NCBI RefSeq assembly: GCF_001296025.1
Contig: NZ_LJHV01000003.1
Span: 31,815 to 95,814, forward strand
Direction of reading: 5' to 3'
From: Porphyrobacter sp. AAP60
GTDB taxonomy: Bacteria; Pseudomonadota; Alphaproteobacteria; Sphingomonadales; Sphingomonadaceae
DNA: 64,000 bases
Made by a program: the position numbers and the translations under genes. How positions within the stretch are numbered: the stretch's first letter is position 1; each line of letters starts with the position of its first letter. Of the stretch, positions 35,960 to 45,336 are shown one piece after another. The notes under the pieces are model-generated. The model ran no database searches. It was not told the DNA's origin and saw only the letters and a list, made by a program, of their open reading frames with translations.

Positions 35960-36033
35960 TGGATGCCCCGCAAGGATTCGAACCTTGATTGACGGAGTCA
36001 GAGTCCGCTCTCTTACCATTAGAGGACGGGGCA
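35960..36033 (-). tRNA. tRNA-Gln (anticodon CTG)
   Basis: On the minus strand: acceptor TGCCCCG/CGGGGCA, D-arm CTCT..AGAG, anticodon stem GCGGA/TCCGT with loop CTCTGAC (anticodon CTG), T-arm CAAGG-TTCGAAT-CCTTG, and encoded CCA. Length is 74 nt. Confidence 0.96.
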
Positions 36034-36213
36034 TTGGCCAAACCACCAAACCGGTGGACGGCATCAGCAAGCGCGCTCCCTAGTTTTGTGCGGACGCAAG
36101 GTCAAGCGCGCCGTTGCGTTGGCCCGCTTGCTCTTGCGCGGGGGTTGCGGTAGCTAGTTGGCAAGTGCCGCGCGCTTGATGATTGCGCGTGGTGATATGA
36201 AAGAATTGCGATC

Positions 36214-37494
36214 ATGGCGGAAACATTCCCGCCGGACATGAATAGAAATGCTGGGAAAAAACGGGGCGGCAAGTCCGGCAAGGTAGCCGATTTCCGCTAC
36301 AAACGCCCCCCTCAGCCCGATGCCCGGACAAATACCCGCGATTGCCGGGCCAAGGGCAATAATGGCGATGCGCACCGTCCGTTTCGCGCGGGGGGCAACC
36401 TTCAGCGGGCTGAAGCTGATTTGTCAGCAATTGGCGGGTTGAAGCCTGCCAGCCACGGTGAAGCCTATGCCGCGCTGGATCTTGGCACCAACAATTGCCG
36501 CTTGCTGATCGCACGGCCATCAGGGCGGGATTTCACTGTGATCGATGCCTTTAGCCGGGTGGTCAAACTGGGCGAAGGGCTGGCGGCCAGCGGGCGCCTT
36601 TCGGACGCAGCGATGGATCGCGCGCTATCAGCCCTGTCGATTTGCGCCGACAAGCTGCAACGCCGCAATGTCCGCCTGGCCCGGTCGGTAGCGACCGAGG
36701 CATGTCGCCGCGCTGTCAACGGCACCGATTTCATCGAGCGGGTGCGCCAGGAAACAGGCATCGTGCTCGACATCATCAGCGCCGAGGAAGAAGCCCGGCT
36801 GGCTGTGCTGGGCTGTCATATCCTGCTGGAGGAAGGCACGGGCCCCGCCGTGATCTTCGACATCGGCGGCGGGTCGACCGAACTGGTGCTGGTTGAAGCA
36901 GGCTCCGCCGAAGCCAGCCGGGTGCCGCGCATCCTCGATTGGCAAAGCGTCCCCTGGGGCGTTGTCTCGTTGACCGACACCGTGGGCCGGGGCGAGGACA
37001 GCGAAATCGCCCGCAAAGCGCGTTATGCCGAGATGCTCAAACTGGTGACAGACAGCTTTGCGCCCTTTGCTGCCCGCGTCGCCAAGGCGGCCGAGCACGA
37101 GGACATCCGTTTGCTGGGAACCAGCGGCACGGTGACGACGCTGGCGAGCCTTTATCTCGAACTGCCGAGCTATGATCGCAAGGCGGTTGATGGGCTAATC
37201 GTGCCCTCTGCCGAAATGCGCGACATCAGCGCGCGGCTTTCGGTGATGACCCCGTTCGAGCGGGCCACCCTGCCGTGCATCGGGCAGGATCGCGCCGATC
37301 TGGTGGTCGCAGGCTGCGCCATCCTTGAGTCGATACTCGACCTGTGGCCGGCGCGGCGGCTGGGCGTGGCGGATCGCGGCATCCGCGAAGGCATTCTGCG
37401 CAGCATCATGGCGGCCGAACGCCAGTCCGAACGCAGCCTGCGTGCCTTGCAGAAGCTGCGCACGAATCAGCCGCGCGGGAGCAAACCGGCATGA
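36214..37494 (+). CDS. Ppx/GppA family exopolyphosphatase / (p)ppGpp-related phosphatase
   Basis: 426 residues. Actin-like ATPase-fold motifs: YAALDLGTNNCRLLIA near residue 86, IISAEEEARLA, VIFDIGGGSTELVLVE, and GTSGTVTTLASLYL. It hydrolyses polyphosphate or pppGpp; which one cannot be told. The first ~80 residues are Lys/Arg-rich, disordered-looking and unrelated to the fold; a later start would be needed if that region is not translated. The stop overlaps the rlmE start. Confidence 0.9.
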   Translation: MAETFPPDMNRNAGKKRGGKSGKVADFRYKRPPQPDARTNTRDCRAKGNNGDAHRPFRAGGNLQRAEADLSAIGGLKPASHGEAYAALDLGTNNCRLLIARPSGRDFTVIDAFSRVVKLGEGLAASGRLSDAAMDRALSALSICADKLQRRNVRLARSVATEACRRAVNGTDFIERVRQETGIVLDIISAEEEARLAVLGCHILLEEGTGPAVIFDIGGGSTELVLVEAGSAEASRVPRILDWQSVPWGVVSLTDTVGRGEDSEIARKARYAEMLKLVTDSFAPFAARVAKAAEHEDIRLLGTSGTVTTLASLYLELPSYDRKAVDGLIVPSAEMRDISARLSVMTPFERATLPCIGQDRADLVVAGCAILESILDLWPARRLGVADRGIREGILRSIMAAERQSERSLRALQKLRTNQPRGSKPA

Positions 37495-38150
37495 CCCGCG
37501 GCAGCAAGGAACCGAGCAAGCGGGTAAAAACCGCCAAAGGCCGCACCGCATCACAAGTGCGCTGGCTGGAGCGGCAGCTTAATGATCCCTATGTCAAACA
37601 GGCCAAGGCCGATGGCTATCGCAGCCGTGCGGCATACAAACTGATCGAACTCGACGAGCGATTCGGGCTGTTGAAGGGCGCGAAGCGGGTGGTCGATCTG
37701 GGTATTGCGCCGGGCGGCTGGGCACAGGTGGTGCGCGCCAAATCGCCCAAGGCCGAAGTGGTGGGAATCGACCTTCTCGAGGTTGAGCCTCTGGAAGGCG
37801 TGACGATTTTCCAGATGGATTTCATGGCTGATGAAGCGCCGGCAAAGCTGGCCGAAGCCTTGGGCGGCCCGCCCGATCTGGTTTTGTCGGACATGGCGGC
37901 CAATACTGTCGGTCACAAGCAGACCGATCACCTGCGCACCATGGGTCTCGTCGAAGCAGCAGCGTGGTTCGCAGTGGAAAACCTCGCGCCGGGCGGCGCT
38001 TTCGTCGCCAAGGTGCTGGCAGGCGGGACAGACAGCGACCTGCTGGCGCTGCTGAAGAAGCACTTCACGGTGGTGAAGCACGCCAAGCCTCCGGCGAGCC
38101 GCAAGGGCTCGTCAGAGTGGTATGTCATCGCTCAGGGGTTCAAGGGGTAG
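37491..38150 (+). CDS. rlmE: 23S rRNA (uridine-2'-O)-methyltransferase
   Basis: 219 residues with the FtsJ/RrmJ fold: the conserved start DGYRSRAAYKLIELDERF, SAM motif VVDLGIAPGGWAQVV, LSDMAANTVGH and the C-terminal KPPASRKGSSEWYVIAQGF. The K-D-K-E catalytic pattern is consistent. It methylates U2552 of 23S rRNA during 50S maturation. It is coupled to the ppx-like gene by a 4-nt overlap. Confidence 0.95.
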   Translation: MTRGSKEPSKRVKTAKGRTASQVRWLERQLNDPYVKQAKADGYRSRAAYKLIELDERFGLLKGAKRVVDLGIAPGGWAQVVRAKSPKAEVVGIDLLEVEPLEGVTIFQMDFMADEAPAKLAEALGGPPDLVLSDMAANTVGHKQTDHLRTMGLVEAAAWFAVENLAPGGAFVAKVLAGGTDSDLLALLKKHFTVVKHAKPPASRKGSSEWYVIAQGFKG

Positions 38151-38181
38151 GGCAGCATTGCGCTGCCCGCCCGCCTGACAA

Positions 38182-38871
38182 TTACTCGGTGGCGGCTTCC
38201 GGATCGGTGCCAGCTTCCGCTTCGGCCACGGCTTCAGCCTCGGCATCGACCGTGCCCAGTGCTTCTTCATCTGCAGCGGGGGGCGTGAAGGCCGGAAGAG
38301 CGATGTTCGCACCATTGGCGTTCAGATAGGCGGCAATCGCAGCGCGTTCTTCAACCTTGCCGAGACCGGCAAAGCTCATCTTGGTGCCTGCAACCAGTGC
38401 TTTGGGGCTTTTGAGCCAGGCGTCCATCTTCTCCCAGTCCCAGGTGCCGCCCAGCGCCTTCATTTCCGCACTATAGGCGAAGCCGCCCTTGGCAGCGACC
38501 GGGCCGCCCATCACACCGGCAAGATTCGGCCCGACGCCATTGGCGCCGCCCGCATCGATCGTGTGGCAGCTCTGGCACTTGGCATAAGCCTTTTCGCCCG
38601 CCACGACCAGATCAGCCACCGGCATCGCGTTCAGTGCTTCAGCGATCGACATTTCCGCCGGGCCTGCACCTTCTTCGACCGCGCCTTCGATCACGTAGCC
38701 GAGCTGTTCCGGGCGCTGCGGCTTGTCACCGTGGAAATACTTGCCAGACAGGATCGAGAGACCCAGGCCCAGACCGGCGGCAAAAAGCACCCAGCCTGCG
38801 GCAGTGTTGAACAGATCGCCGCCGCCATTCTGGCCTGCAGCGTTATCCTGCGAAGATTTATCCTGTGTCAT
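38182..38871 (-). CDS. Membrane-anchored class I cytochrome c
   Basis: 229 residues. A single N-terminal hydrophobic helix (AAGWVLFAAGLGLGLSI) acts as signal anchor; the mono-heme domain has the CQSCH motif and a distal Met ligand in GTKMSFAG. The last ~35 residues are an acidic Ala/Glu-rich tail. It resembles the membrane-bound cytochrome c552/CycM type, which carries electrons between the bc1 complex and terminal oxidase. It is convergent with rlmE and divergent from pheA. Confidence 0.9.
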   Translation of the reverse strand: MTQDKSSQDNAAGQNGGGDLFNTAAGWVLFAAGLGLGLSILSGKYFHGDKPQRPEQLGYVIEGAVEEGAGPAEMSIAEALNAMPVADLVVAGEKAYAKCQSCHTIDAGGANGVGPNLAGVMGGPVAAKGGFAYSAEMKALGGTWDWEKMDAWLKSPKALVAGTKMSFAGLGKVEERAAIAAYLNANGANIALPAFTPPAADEEALGTVDAEAEAVAEAEAGTDPEAATE

Positions 38872-38991
38872 TGCAGCAGGCCTTTAGTGACGCCATCACG
38901 CCCGCGCAAGACTGATCGTGGCATCAATTCTTGCGGCTTTTGCAAGCAGACTTGCCGCATCGCCTGCATCGCTCTAGCAGCCAAGGCTACC

Positions 38992-39885
38992 ATGCGATCC
39001 TTTCCCGCCCCTGCCGTTGCGATTGTCGACCGGATGCGCGCCGCTGCCGCCGCCGCACCGGCACGGGCGATTGCCTATCAGGGTTCACCCGGAGCAAACT
39101 CGCACCGCGCCGCGACCGAGGCCCGCCCGGACATGCTGGCGCTGCCGTGCTTCAGCTTCGAAGATGCGCTGGACGCGGTAAAAGACGGGCGCGCTGCGCA
39201 AGCGATCATCCCCATCGAAAATTCGCAACACGGGCGCGTGGCAGATATCCACTTTCTGCTGCCCGAAAGCGGCCTGCACATCGTCGCCGAATATTTCATG
39301 CCGATCCACCATGCGCTGATGGCGATCGGGTCAGGCCCGTTCGAAGCCGCCTACAGCCACCCGCAGGCGCTGGGCCAATCCCGCCACTACCTGCGGGAAC
39401 GCGGCATCGTGCCCTTGAGCCATGCCGATACGGCAGGCGCCGCCGCCTATGTCGCCGAGCGCGGCGACCCCTCGGTTGCAGCCATCGCACCGGCCATCGC
39501 CGCAGAACTTTATGGTCTCAGGATCATCGAGCACAATGTCGAGGACAGCCCCGACAACATGACCCGTTTCGTGATCCTAGCGCGTGAACCGGTTGCCACG
39601 CAAACCTTGGCGGGCGAGCCGGTGATGACGACGTTCATCTTCGAGGTGAAGAACATTCCCGCCGCGCTCTACAAGGCGCTCGGCGGGTTTGCGACCAACG
39701 GGGTCAACATGACCAAGCTGGAAAGCTACCAGCAGGGCACAAGCTTTTCCGCGACCACATTTTACGCCGATATCATCGGCGCGCCCGGCGATCCGGGAGT
39801 GGACCGCGCGCTGGAGGAATGCGCGTTTCATTCCAAGGAATTGCGCATACTGGGCAGTTACCCGCAGGCGCGGGCCAGAGGATAG
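38992..39885 (+). CDS. pheA: Prephenate dehydratase
   Basis: 297 residues from ATG 38992. The PDT domain begins ARAIAYQGSPGANSHRAA and holds the catalytic TRF in DNMTRFVILA; the C-terminal ACT domain is FIFEVKNIPAALYKALGGFA followed by KLESYQQGT. It converts prephenate to phenylpyruvate with feedback control by Phe through the ACT domain. There is no chorismate mutase domain, so this is the monofunctional form. Confidence 0.95.
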   Translation: MRSFPAPAVAIVDRMRAAAAAAPARAIAYQGSPGANSHRAATEARPDMLALPCFSFEDALDAVKDGRAAQAIIPIENSQHGRVADIHFLLPESGLHIVAEYFMPIHHALMAIGSGPFEAAYSHPQALGQSRHYLRERGIVPLSHADTAGAAAYVAERGDPSVAAIAPAIAAELYGLRIIEHNVEDSPDNMTRFVILAREPVATQTLAGEPVMTTFIFEVKNIPAALYKALGGFATNGVNMTKLESYQQGTSFSATTFYADIIGAPGDPGVDRALEECAFHSKELRILGSYPQARARG

Positions 39886-39957
39886 AGTGCGGCGTATCGG
39901 CTGCGTGGCCGTTTCCCGGTTGCGCGCTTGCGGCTGGCGTGTCACCAATCGCGCTGA

Positions 39958-40656
39958 ATGACCGCACCGGCCACGCCAATCTCTCCCGAATCGCCAGCCA
40001 ATTCAGGCGCATCCGCCGCCGATGGCTGGGCAGGCGTGCGCAACGACGGCGATATCCAGTTCAGCCCGGTTACCATTCCCGAAATTCCGCCGCGCCAGCC
40101 CGGCTGGTTCGAAGAGTTTCTGGGCGACGTGTTCCGTTTCCTTGCAGAGGTCTTCGCACCGCTAGGGCGGCTCATCGGAGCATCATGGCCTTGGTTGCAA
40201 TGGGTGCTACTTGCCCTTGCCGTCGCCTTTGCAGTGGTCATGCTCGTAAAGCTTTACGGGCCGGGCTTCGGCAAAGCGGGTGCGACCAAGGCAGCCGGGG
40301 ATGATGCCGAATGGCAGCCCGACCGTGCGGCCAGTCTGGCATTGCTGGAAGATGCTGACAGGCTCGCGGCAGAAGGGCGGTTTGACGAGGCCACACGCCT
40401 GCTGCTGCAACGCTCTGTCGGCCACATTGCGGCGGTGCGGCCAGATTGGGTCGAACCATCCAGCACCGCGCGCGAACTGGCCGCGCTGCCAGCTCTGCCC
40501 GATGGTGCGCGCGCCGCTTTCCGCGTGATTGCCGAGCGGGTCGAACGCAGCCTGTTCGCGCTGCGGGCACTGGAACGGGCCGACTGGGAAGCCGCCCGCG
40601 CTGCCTACGCCGAATTCGCCCTCGCCCGCCTTAACGTGCGGGGGCAGGCCGCATGA
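39958..40656 (+). CDS. DUF4129 domain protein
   Basis: 232 residues. A central TM helix (WPWLQWVLLALAVAFAVVMLV, about residue 78-98) separates a short Pro-rich N-terminus from the C-terminal DUF4129 region (LLEDADRLAAEGRFDEATRL, then PSSTARELAALPAL, ERVERSLFAL). It starts a seven-gene run with 1-4 nt overlaps. Function of DUF4129 is unknown; it is regularly next to MoxR/DUF58 genes. Confidence 0.85.
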   Translation: MTAPATPISPESPANSGASAADGWAGVRNDGDIQFSPVTIPEIPPRQPGWFEEFLGDVFRFLAEVFAPLGRLIGASWPWLQWVLLALAVAFAVVMLVKLYGPGFGKAGATKAAGDDAEWQPDRAASLALLEDADRLAAEGRFDEATRLLLQRSVGHIAAVRPDWVEPSSTARELAALPALPDGARAAFRVIAERVERSLFALRALERADWEAARAAYAEFALARLNVRGQAA

Positions 40657-41927
40657 GCAACGCCCAGCCGGCCGCCTTTTCGCGCTTTGGGGCATTCACG
40701 CTGATTGCCGTGGGCTTCGCGCTGTTCCTTGCGCTGGTCTGGCTGATCGCTGCGGGCGAGGAGTTCGGTTCGCGCGGCAATAATGGCGATGCCCATGCCG
40801 CTGCGACCGGATTGAACGGCTATGCTGCGCTGGTCCGACTGCTTGATGCCGAGGGATACGAGGTCAGCCGTTCACGCAGCCCGGCGGGCCTTGAAACCTA
40901 CGATCTGCTGGTGCTGACCCCGCCCCCTGCGACCGACCCCGAAGAATTTGCCGCACTGCTCAAGAAGCGGGAAGAGATCGGGCCGACGCTGGTGATTCTG
41001 CCCAAATGGGACGCCAGCCTGCCGCCGCCCAACCTGCCCGAAGAAGCGCGCGAAAAATTCAAGCCCGGCTGGGTCACTCTGGGTGAAGCCTACCCGCTTG
41101 AATGGGCCGCCAAACTGCCCGCGCCTTATACCGTCAAACACAAGCTTGAAGTGCTGAAGCAGGGCGAAGCGCCCGATTGGGAGGGTATGGGAGAAGCGGG
41201 CAGCATGCCGACCCGCACGATCCTGTATGCCGAAGGCGATAGCCTGCACGAGGCAATGATCACCGATGCCACTGGCCACACGCTGGCGCTGAAAGTGGTG
41301 GGCGATGAGAGCAGCGACTATTACGAAGACGCGCATTGGACGATCTTTGTCGCCGATGCCGATCTGGCGAACAATTACGGGCTGGCCGACAGCAACCGTG
41401 CTGCCGCAACTCTCGCTCTCATTAATGATCTTTCCTATGATGGCGATATCACCGGCGTGACCTTCGACATGACGCTGAACGGGTTCGGTGCATCGGAAAA
41501 CCTGCTGACACTCGCCTTTCGTCCGCCCTTCCTCGCCGCGACCCTGTGTCTGCTGATGGCGCTGCTGATCGTCGGCTGGCGCGCGTTCCAGCGGTTCGGC
41601 CCGGCAGCAGCCAATGGTGGCCCTGCAATCGCATTCGGCAAGCAGCGGCTGATCGCCAACGGAGCCAGCCTGATCGTCCGTGCACGCCGGTTGCGGTTGC
41701 TCGGCGCTCCCTATGTCGCGCTTTCGGCCCGGCGTATTGCCGACAAGCTTGGCCTTGTCCGGGCTGACCGGGAGGCGATCGACGCCGCGCTGGCACGCCG
41801 CCTGCCGAACGAAGAACCTTTCACCCGCCGCGCCGCCCGCATGGAGGCCGCCAGCAAACCCGCCGAAATTCTGGCCGCCGCGCAGGCGCTGGATGAACTC
41901 AACACCAAGCTATCCCAGGGGAAATAG
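40653..41927 (+). CDS. DUF4350 domain protein
   Basis: 424 residues. An N-terminal TM (FGAFTLIAVGFALFLALVWL) precedes an extracytoplasmic domain with the conserved DUF4350 pattern (LNGYAALVRLLDAEGYEVSR, LLVLTPPPATDPEEFAALL). A second TM near residue 290 (PFLAATLCLLMALLIVGW) leads to a cytoplasmic tail with ANGASLIVRARRLRLL. It overlaps DUF4129 by 4 nt. Role unknown. Confidence 0.85.
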   Translation: MSNAQPAAFSRFGAFTLIAVGFALFLALVWLIAAGEEFGSRGNNGDAHAAATGLNGYAALVRLLDAEGYEVSRSRSPAGLETYDLLVLTPPPATDPEEFAALLKKREEIGPTLVILPKWDASLPPPNLPEEAREKFKPGWVTLGEAYPLEWAAKLPAPYTVKHKLEVLKQGEAPDWEGMGEAGSMPTRTILYAEGDSLHEAMITDATGHTLALKVVGDESSDYYEDAHWTIFVADADLANNYGLADSNRAAATLALINDLSYDGDITGVTFDMTLNGFGASENLLTLAFRPPFLAATLCLLMALLIVGWRAFQRFGPAAANGGPAIAFGKQRLIANGASLIVRARRLRLLGAPYVALSARRIADKLGLVRADREAIDAALARRLPNEEPFTRRAARMEAASKPAEILAAAQALDELNTKLSQGK

Positions 41928-41931
41928 CGTA

Positions 41932-42894
41932 ATGACCATGAGCCTTTCCGATGTCCGCAGCCTCGCCGATGCGATCCGCGCCGAAATCGCCAAGGCGATT
42001 GTCGGGCAGGAAGCGATGGTGGATATGCTGCTGACCGCGCTTTTGAGCGAAGGGCACGTCCTGCTGGAAGGCCCGCCGGGAACCGCCAAGACCTTCCTCG
42101 CCAATGCCTTTGCCACCGCGCTGGGGCTGGATTTCGGGCGCATCCAGTTCACGCCCGATCTGCTGCCGGGCGATATTCTGGGGTCGAACCTGTTCAACTT
42201 CCAGACCAGCCAGTTCACCCTTACCCGCGGGCCGATCTTCTGCGATCTGTTGCTGGCGGACGAAATCAATCGCACCCCGCCCAAGACGCAGGCCGCCTTG
42301 CTCGAAGCGATGCAGGAACGCCGCGTGACACTGGACGGGGAGACGCATCGTCTGCCCGAACGCTTCATGGTGGTCGCCACCCAGAACCCGATCGAGAATC
42401 AGGGCGTCTACCCCCTGCCCGAAGCCCAGCTTGACCGGTTCCTGTTCAAGCTTCTGGTGCCTTACCCTGCCGAGGAAGAAGAGGCGCGGATCGTCACCAC
42501 CTACGGCCAGCGATCCGGCCCGCAGCGTCCAGCGGATCTGGGCGTCAGCGCGGTGACCAACGCCGCAGGCCTGATCGCAGCCAGCGGCGCGCTGTCACAA
42601 GTCACCGTGGCCGAAGAAATCACCCGCTATGTCGTAAGACTGATCCGCGCCACCCGCGACCACAGCGAACTGATCGTCGGCGCATCCCCGCGCGCCGCCG
42701 TGCTGCTGGCAGGGGCCGCCCGCGCCCGCGCCGCGCTGGAAGGCCGCGCCTATGCGATCCCTGATGACGTCAAGGCGCTGGCCGTGCCGGTATTGCGCCA
42801 CCGCCTGACGCTTTCGCCCGCCGCCGAGATCGAGGGGCGCGACATGGAAGCACTGGTCGCCGAACTGGTCGAAGCGACCGAGGCACCGCGGTGA
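41932..42894 (+). CDS. MoxR family AAA+ ATPase
   Basis: 320 residues. Walker A is LLEGPPGTAKT, Walker B is LLLADEINRTPPKTQAALLE, sensor segment VVATQNPIENQGVYPLPEAQ, and the C-terminal lid begins near the middle of the last third. MoxR ATPases act as chaperone-like partners of VWA proteins, here probably the DUF58 protein encoded next. Start ATG 41932 sits 5 nt after the DUF4350 stop. Confidence 0.93.
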   Translation: MTMSLSDVRSLADAIRAEIAKAIVGQEAMVDMLLTALLSEGHVLLEGPPGTAKTFLANAFATALGLDFGRIQFTPDLLPGDILGSNLFNFQTSQFTLTRGPIFCDLLLADEINRTPPKTQAALLEAMQERRVTLDGETHRLPERFMVVATQNPIENQGVYPLPEAQLDRFLFKLLVPYPAEEEEARIVTTYGQRSGPQRPADLGVSAVTNAAGLIAASGALSQVTVAEEITRYVVRLIRATRDHSELIVGASPRAAVLLAGAARARAALEGRAYAIPDDVKALAVPVLRHRLTLSPAAEIEGRDMEALVAELVEATEAPR

Positions 42895-42895
42895 C

Positions 42896-44272
42896 GTGAT
42901 CCGTGTCCTGCGCCTTGTCCTCAATATCTTGCTGCTGCCACTGCGGCCGCTGCTGATCGTCGCGCCGACCGAGCGGGCAGCGTGGCTGGTTGCGGGACTC
43001 GCTCCGGTCGCTTTGGTGATCGCGGCGACCGCGCCAGGTGCTTGGGTCATCGCACCGTTGCTGGCAGGCGTGCTGCTGGTGCTGATCACGGCCGATGCCC
43101 TGTTTTCGGGCAAAAACGCCGGATGGGATATCAGTGCGCCGCCCGATGTCGAAGTGGGCCAGCCTGCCAGCCTTGCTGTGACCGCGCGCTTTGCCAGTGG
43201 ACGGCAGCGCAAAGTTGCCGCCGCAATCGCCTGCGATGCGCGCCTTGCTCCCGGCGGGCGCATCACGGTCGATCTTGCGCCCCGGCCGGACGAGGCCGAC
43301 TGGCGCGGCACGACAATGCTTACCGCTGACCGGCGCGGCACCGCCGATGTGCCCCGTGCATGGTTGCGTTGGGAGGGGCCGCTGGGCCTGGGGGCGCGGC
43401 AGGTCAGCTATCCGCTTGAACAAGCCGTGCGGATATGGCCCGATCTGTCGCCGGTGCGCTCACCCGATTTGCAGACCTTCCTGCGCAACGCCCAGCTGGG
43501 CCTGATCGCCCGGCGCATCCGCGGCGAAGGCACCCAGTTCGAGGCGCTGTCCGAATACGAACCCGGCATGGACCGCCGCCGCATCGACTGGAAAGCCAGC
43601 GCCCGCCACTCGCGCCTTTACGCCCGCGAGAACGAGAGCGAACGCAACAACCAGATCGTGTTCGCCTTCGATTGCGGGCAGGCGATGTGCGAGCCGGTGG
43701 ATGGCCTGCCCCGTATCGACCGGGCAGTGACCGCCGCACTGACCTGCGCCTATGTCGTGCTGAAGGGCGGGGATAAGTGCGCGCTGTTCGGCTTTGCCCA
43801 ACGCCCGCAGATCATGACCCCCTTCATCGGTGATGCCCGCGCGTTCCACCGCTTGCAAAGCGCAGCGGCAGGGCTCGATTACACCGCGGCAGAGCCCAAT
43901 TTCACCCTTGCGCTGGCCACGCTGACATCCAAGCTGAAGCGCCGTTCGCTGGTGGTGCTGTTTTCCGATTTCACCGATCCCACCAGTGCCGAACTGATGG
44001 TCGAAAGCCTCGGCCGGCTGGTGGGCAAGCATCTGGTGCTGTTCGTCACGATTACCGATAGCGAAATCGAACAGACCATCGCCGCGCCGCCCGGCGATAT
44101 CGCCACCCTTGCCCGATCGGTCACCGCCGATACGCTGTCGCAGCAGCGCAAGCTGGTGCTGACCCGGCTGCGCCGCATGGGAATCGACGTGATCGAAGCG
44201 CCGTGGGAAACCATCGGCCCGCGCCTGATCGACCGCTATTTCGCGATTCGCGCCAGCGAGGCCATAGGATGA
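42896..44272 (+). CDS. DUF58 domain protein (VWA-like, MoxR partner)
   Basis: 458 residues from a GTG. Two N-terminal TMs (VLRLVLNILLLPLRPLLIV and LVAGLAPVALVIAATAPGAWV) precede a beta-rich region. Then comes the DUF58 signature YEPGMDRRRIDWKASARHSRL with a VWA-like fold (IVFAFDCGQAMCEPV, SLVVLFSDFTDPTSAEL) that lacks a fully classic MIDAS. Proteins of this type bind or are remodelled by MoxR. It overlaps the SpoIIM-like gene by 4 nt. Confidence 0.9.
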   Translation: MIRVLRLVLNILLLPLRPLLIVAPTERAAWLVAGLAPVALVIAATAPGAWVIAPLLAGVLLVLITADALFSGKNAGWDISAPPDVEVGQPASLAVTARFASGRQRKVAAAIACDARLAPGGRITVDLAPRPDEADWRGTTMLTADRRGTADVPRAWLRWEGPLGLGARQVSYPLEQAVRIWPDLSPVRSPDLQTFLRNAQLGLIARRIRGEGTQFEALSEYEPGMDRRRIDWKASARHSRLYARENESERNNQIVFAFDCGQAMCEPVDGLPRIDRAVTAALTCAYVVLKGGDKCALFGFAQRPQIMTPFIGDARAFHRLQSAAAGLDYTAAEPNFTLALATLTSKLKRRSLVVLFSDFTDPTSAELMVESLGRLVGKHLVLFVTITDSEIEQTIAAPPGDIATLARSVTADTLSQQRKLVLTRLRRMGIDVIEAPWETIGPRLIDRYFAIRASEAIG

Positions 44273-45336
44273 AGGCGCCCGTCATCTCGTCATGGTTCGG
44301 GCGCGGTTCTGTTGTCGCGCCGCCGGATATCGAAAGCGCCGCGCTGCGTTCTGACCGGTTCCGGCTGGAACGTGAAGGCGAATGGCGGAAGCTGGAAGAG
44401 ATCGTCAAGCGGATGGAAAGCGGCGGGCTGCGCCGCATCGCGGACGATGATCTGCTGGCGCTGCCGACACTTTACCGCACAGCGGCATCCAGCCTTGCCG
44501 TCGCGCGCGAAACCTCGCTTGACGCCTCGACCCTCGCCTATCTTGAAGGGCTGGTGCAGCGTGCGTGGTTCCAGGTCTATGGCCCGCGCCAGGGCTTTGC
44601 CCGCTGGCTGCGCGATTTCCTGCTGGGCGGATGGAGCCGGGCGGTGCGCGAGATATGGCTCGACATTTGCATCGCCTTGTTCGTGATGGTGGCAGGCGCG
44701 ATCGTAGGCTGGCTGCTCGTCGCCCAGAACGAGGAATGGTATTACCGCCTCGTCCCCGGCGGACTGGCCGATACCCGCGTACCGGGTGCCAGCCGGGAGG
44801 AATTGCTGGCGACCCTCGCTACGGAAGAAAGCGCAGCCGGGCTTTCCACCTTCGCCGCGCAGCTGTTCAGCAACAACTCCGCTGTCTGCATCCTCGCCTT
44901 TGCACTCGGTTTTGCCTTCGGCATCCCGTCACTGATGCTGATGGTGCACAACATGGCGCTGCTGGGGGCCTTGCTGTGGCTGTTCGACGGGCAGGGCTTG
45001 CTGGTGGAAATTTCCGCCTGGTTGAGCGTGCACGGCACCACCGAGATTTTCGGCATTCTGCTGTCAGGCGCGGCAGGCCTGCATATCGGGCGGGCCATGG
45101 CCTTCCCCGGCACGCGGCCAGTACTGGATGCCGCAGCCGAGGCCGGGCGGCGCGGCGCAGTGGTGATGGTGGGCGTGGTGATCATGATGATCGTCGCCGC
45201 CTTCCTCGAAGCCTTTCCGCGCCAGTTGGTGGAGGGCAGCGCCAACCGCTTCATGATCGGCGGCGCGATGCTGTTGTTCTGGCTGACGTACTTCTTCCTC
45301 TACCGCCCCAAACGCAGCCCCGGGGCTGAGGGATGA
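44269..45336 (+). CDS. SpoIIM-like stage II sporulation protein M family membrane protein
   Basis: 355 residues. A cytoplasmic N-terminal half (RLEREGEWRKLEEIVKRMES...) is followed by about five TM helices (VREIWLDICIALFVMVAGAI; NNSAVCILAFALGFAFGIPS; GAVVMVGVVIMMIVAAFLEA; FMIGGAMLLFWLTYFFLY) and the family motif FSNNSAVCILAFALG. It is not a sporulation gene here; the family is common in MoxR/DUF58 clusters. Function unknown. Confidence 0.87.
   Translation: MKAPVISSWFGRGSVVAPPDIESAALRSDRFRLEREGEWRKLEEIVKRMESGGLRRIADDDLLALPTLYRTAASSLAVARETSLDASTLAYLEGLVQRAWFQVYGPRQGFARWLRDFLLGGWSRAVREIWLDICIALFVMVAGAIVGWLLVAQNEEWYYRLVPGGLADTRVPGASREELLATLATEESAAGLSTFAAQLFSNNSAVCILAFALGFAFGIPSLMLMVHNMALLGALLWLFDGQGLLVEISAWLSVHGTTEIFGILLSGAAGLHIGRAMAFPGTRPVLDAAAEAGRRGAVVMVGVVIMMIVAAFLEAFPRQLVEGSANRFMIGGAMLLFWLTYFFLYRPKRSPGAEG

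Noticed and set aside
35724..35992. Small ORFs near tRNA-Gln (plus strand)
   Set aside because: They overlap the tRNA gene, have no ribosome-binding site and no consistent codon use.
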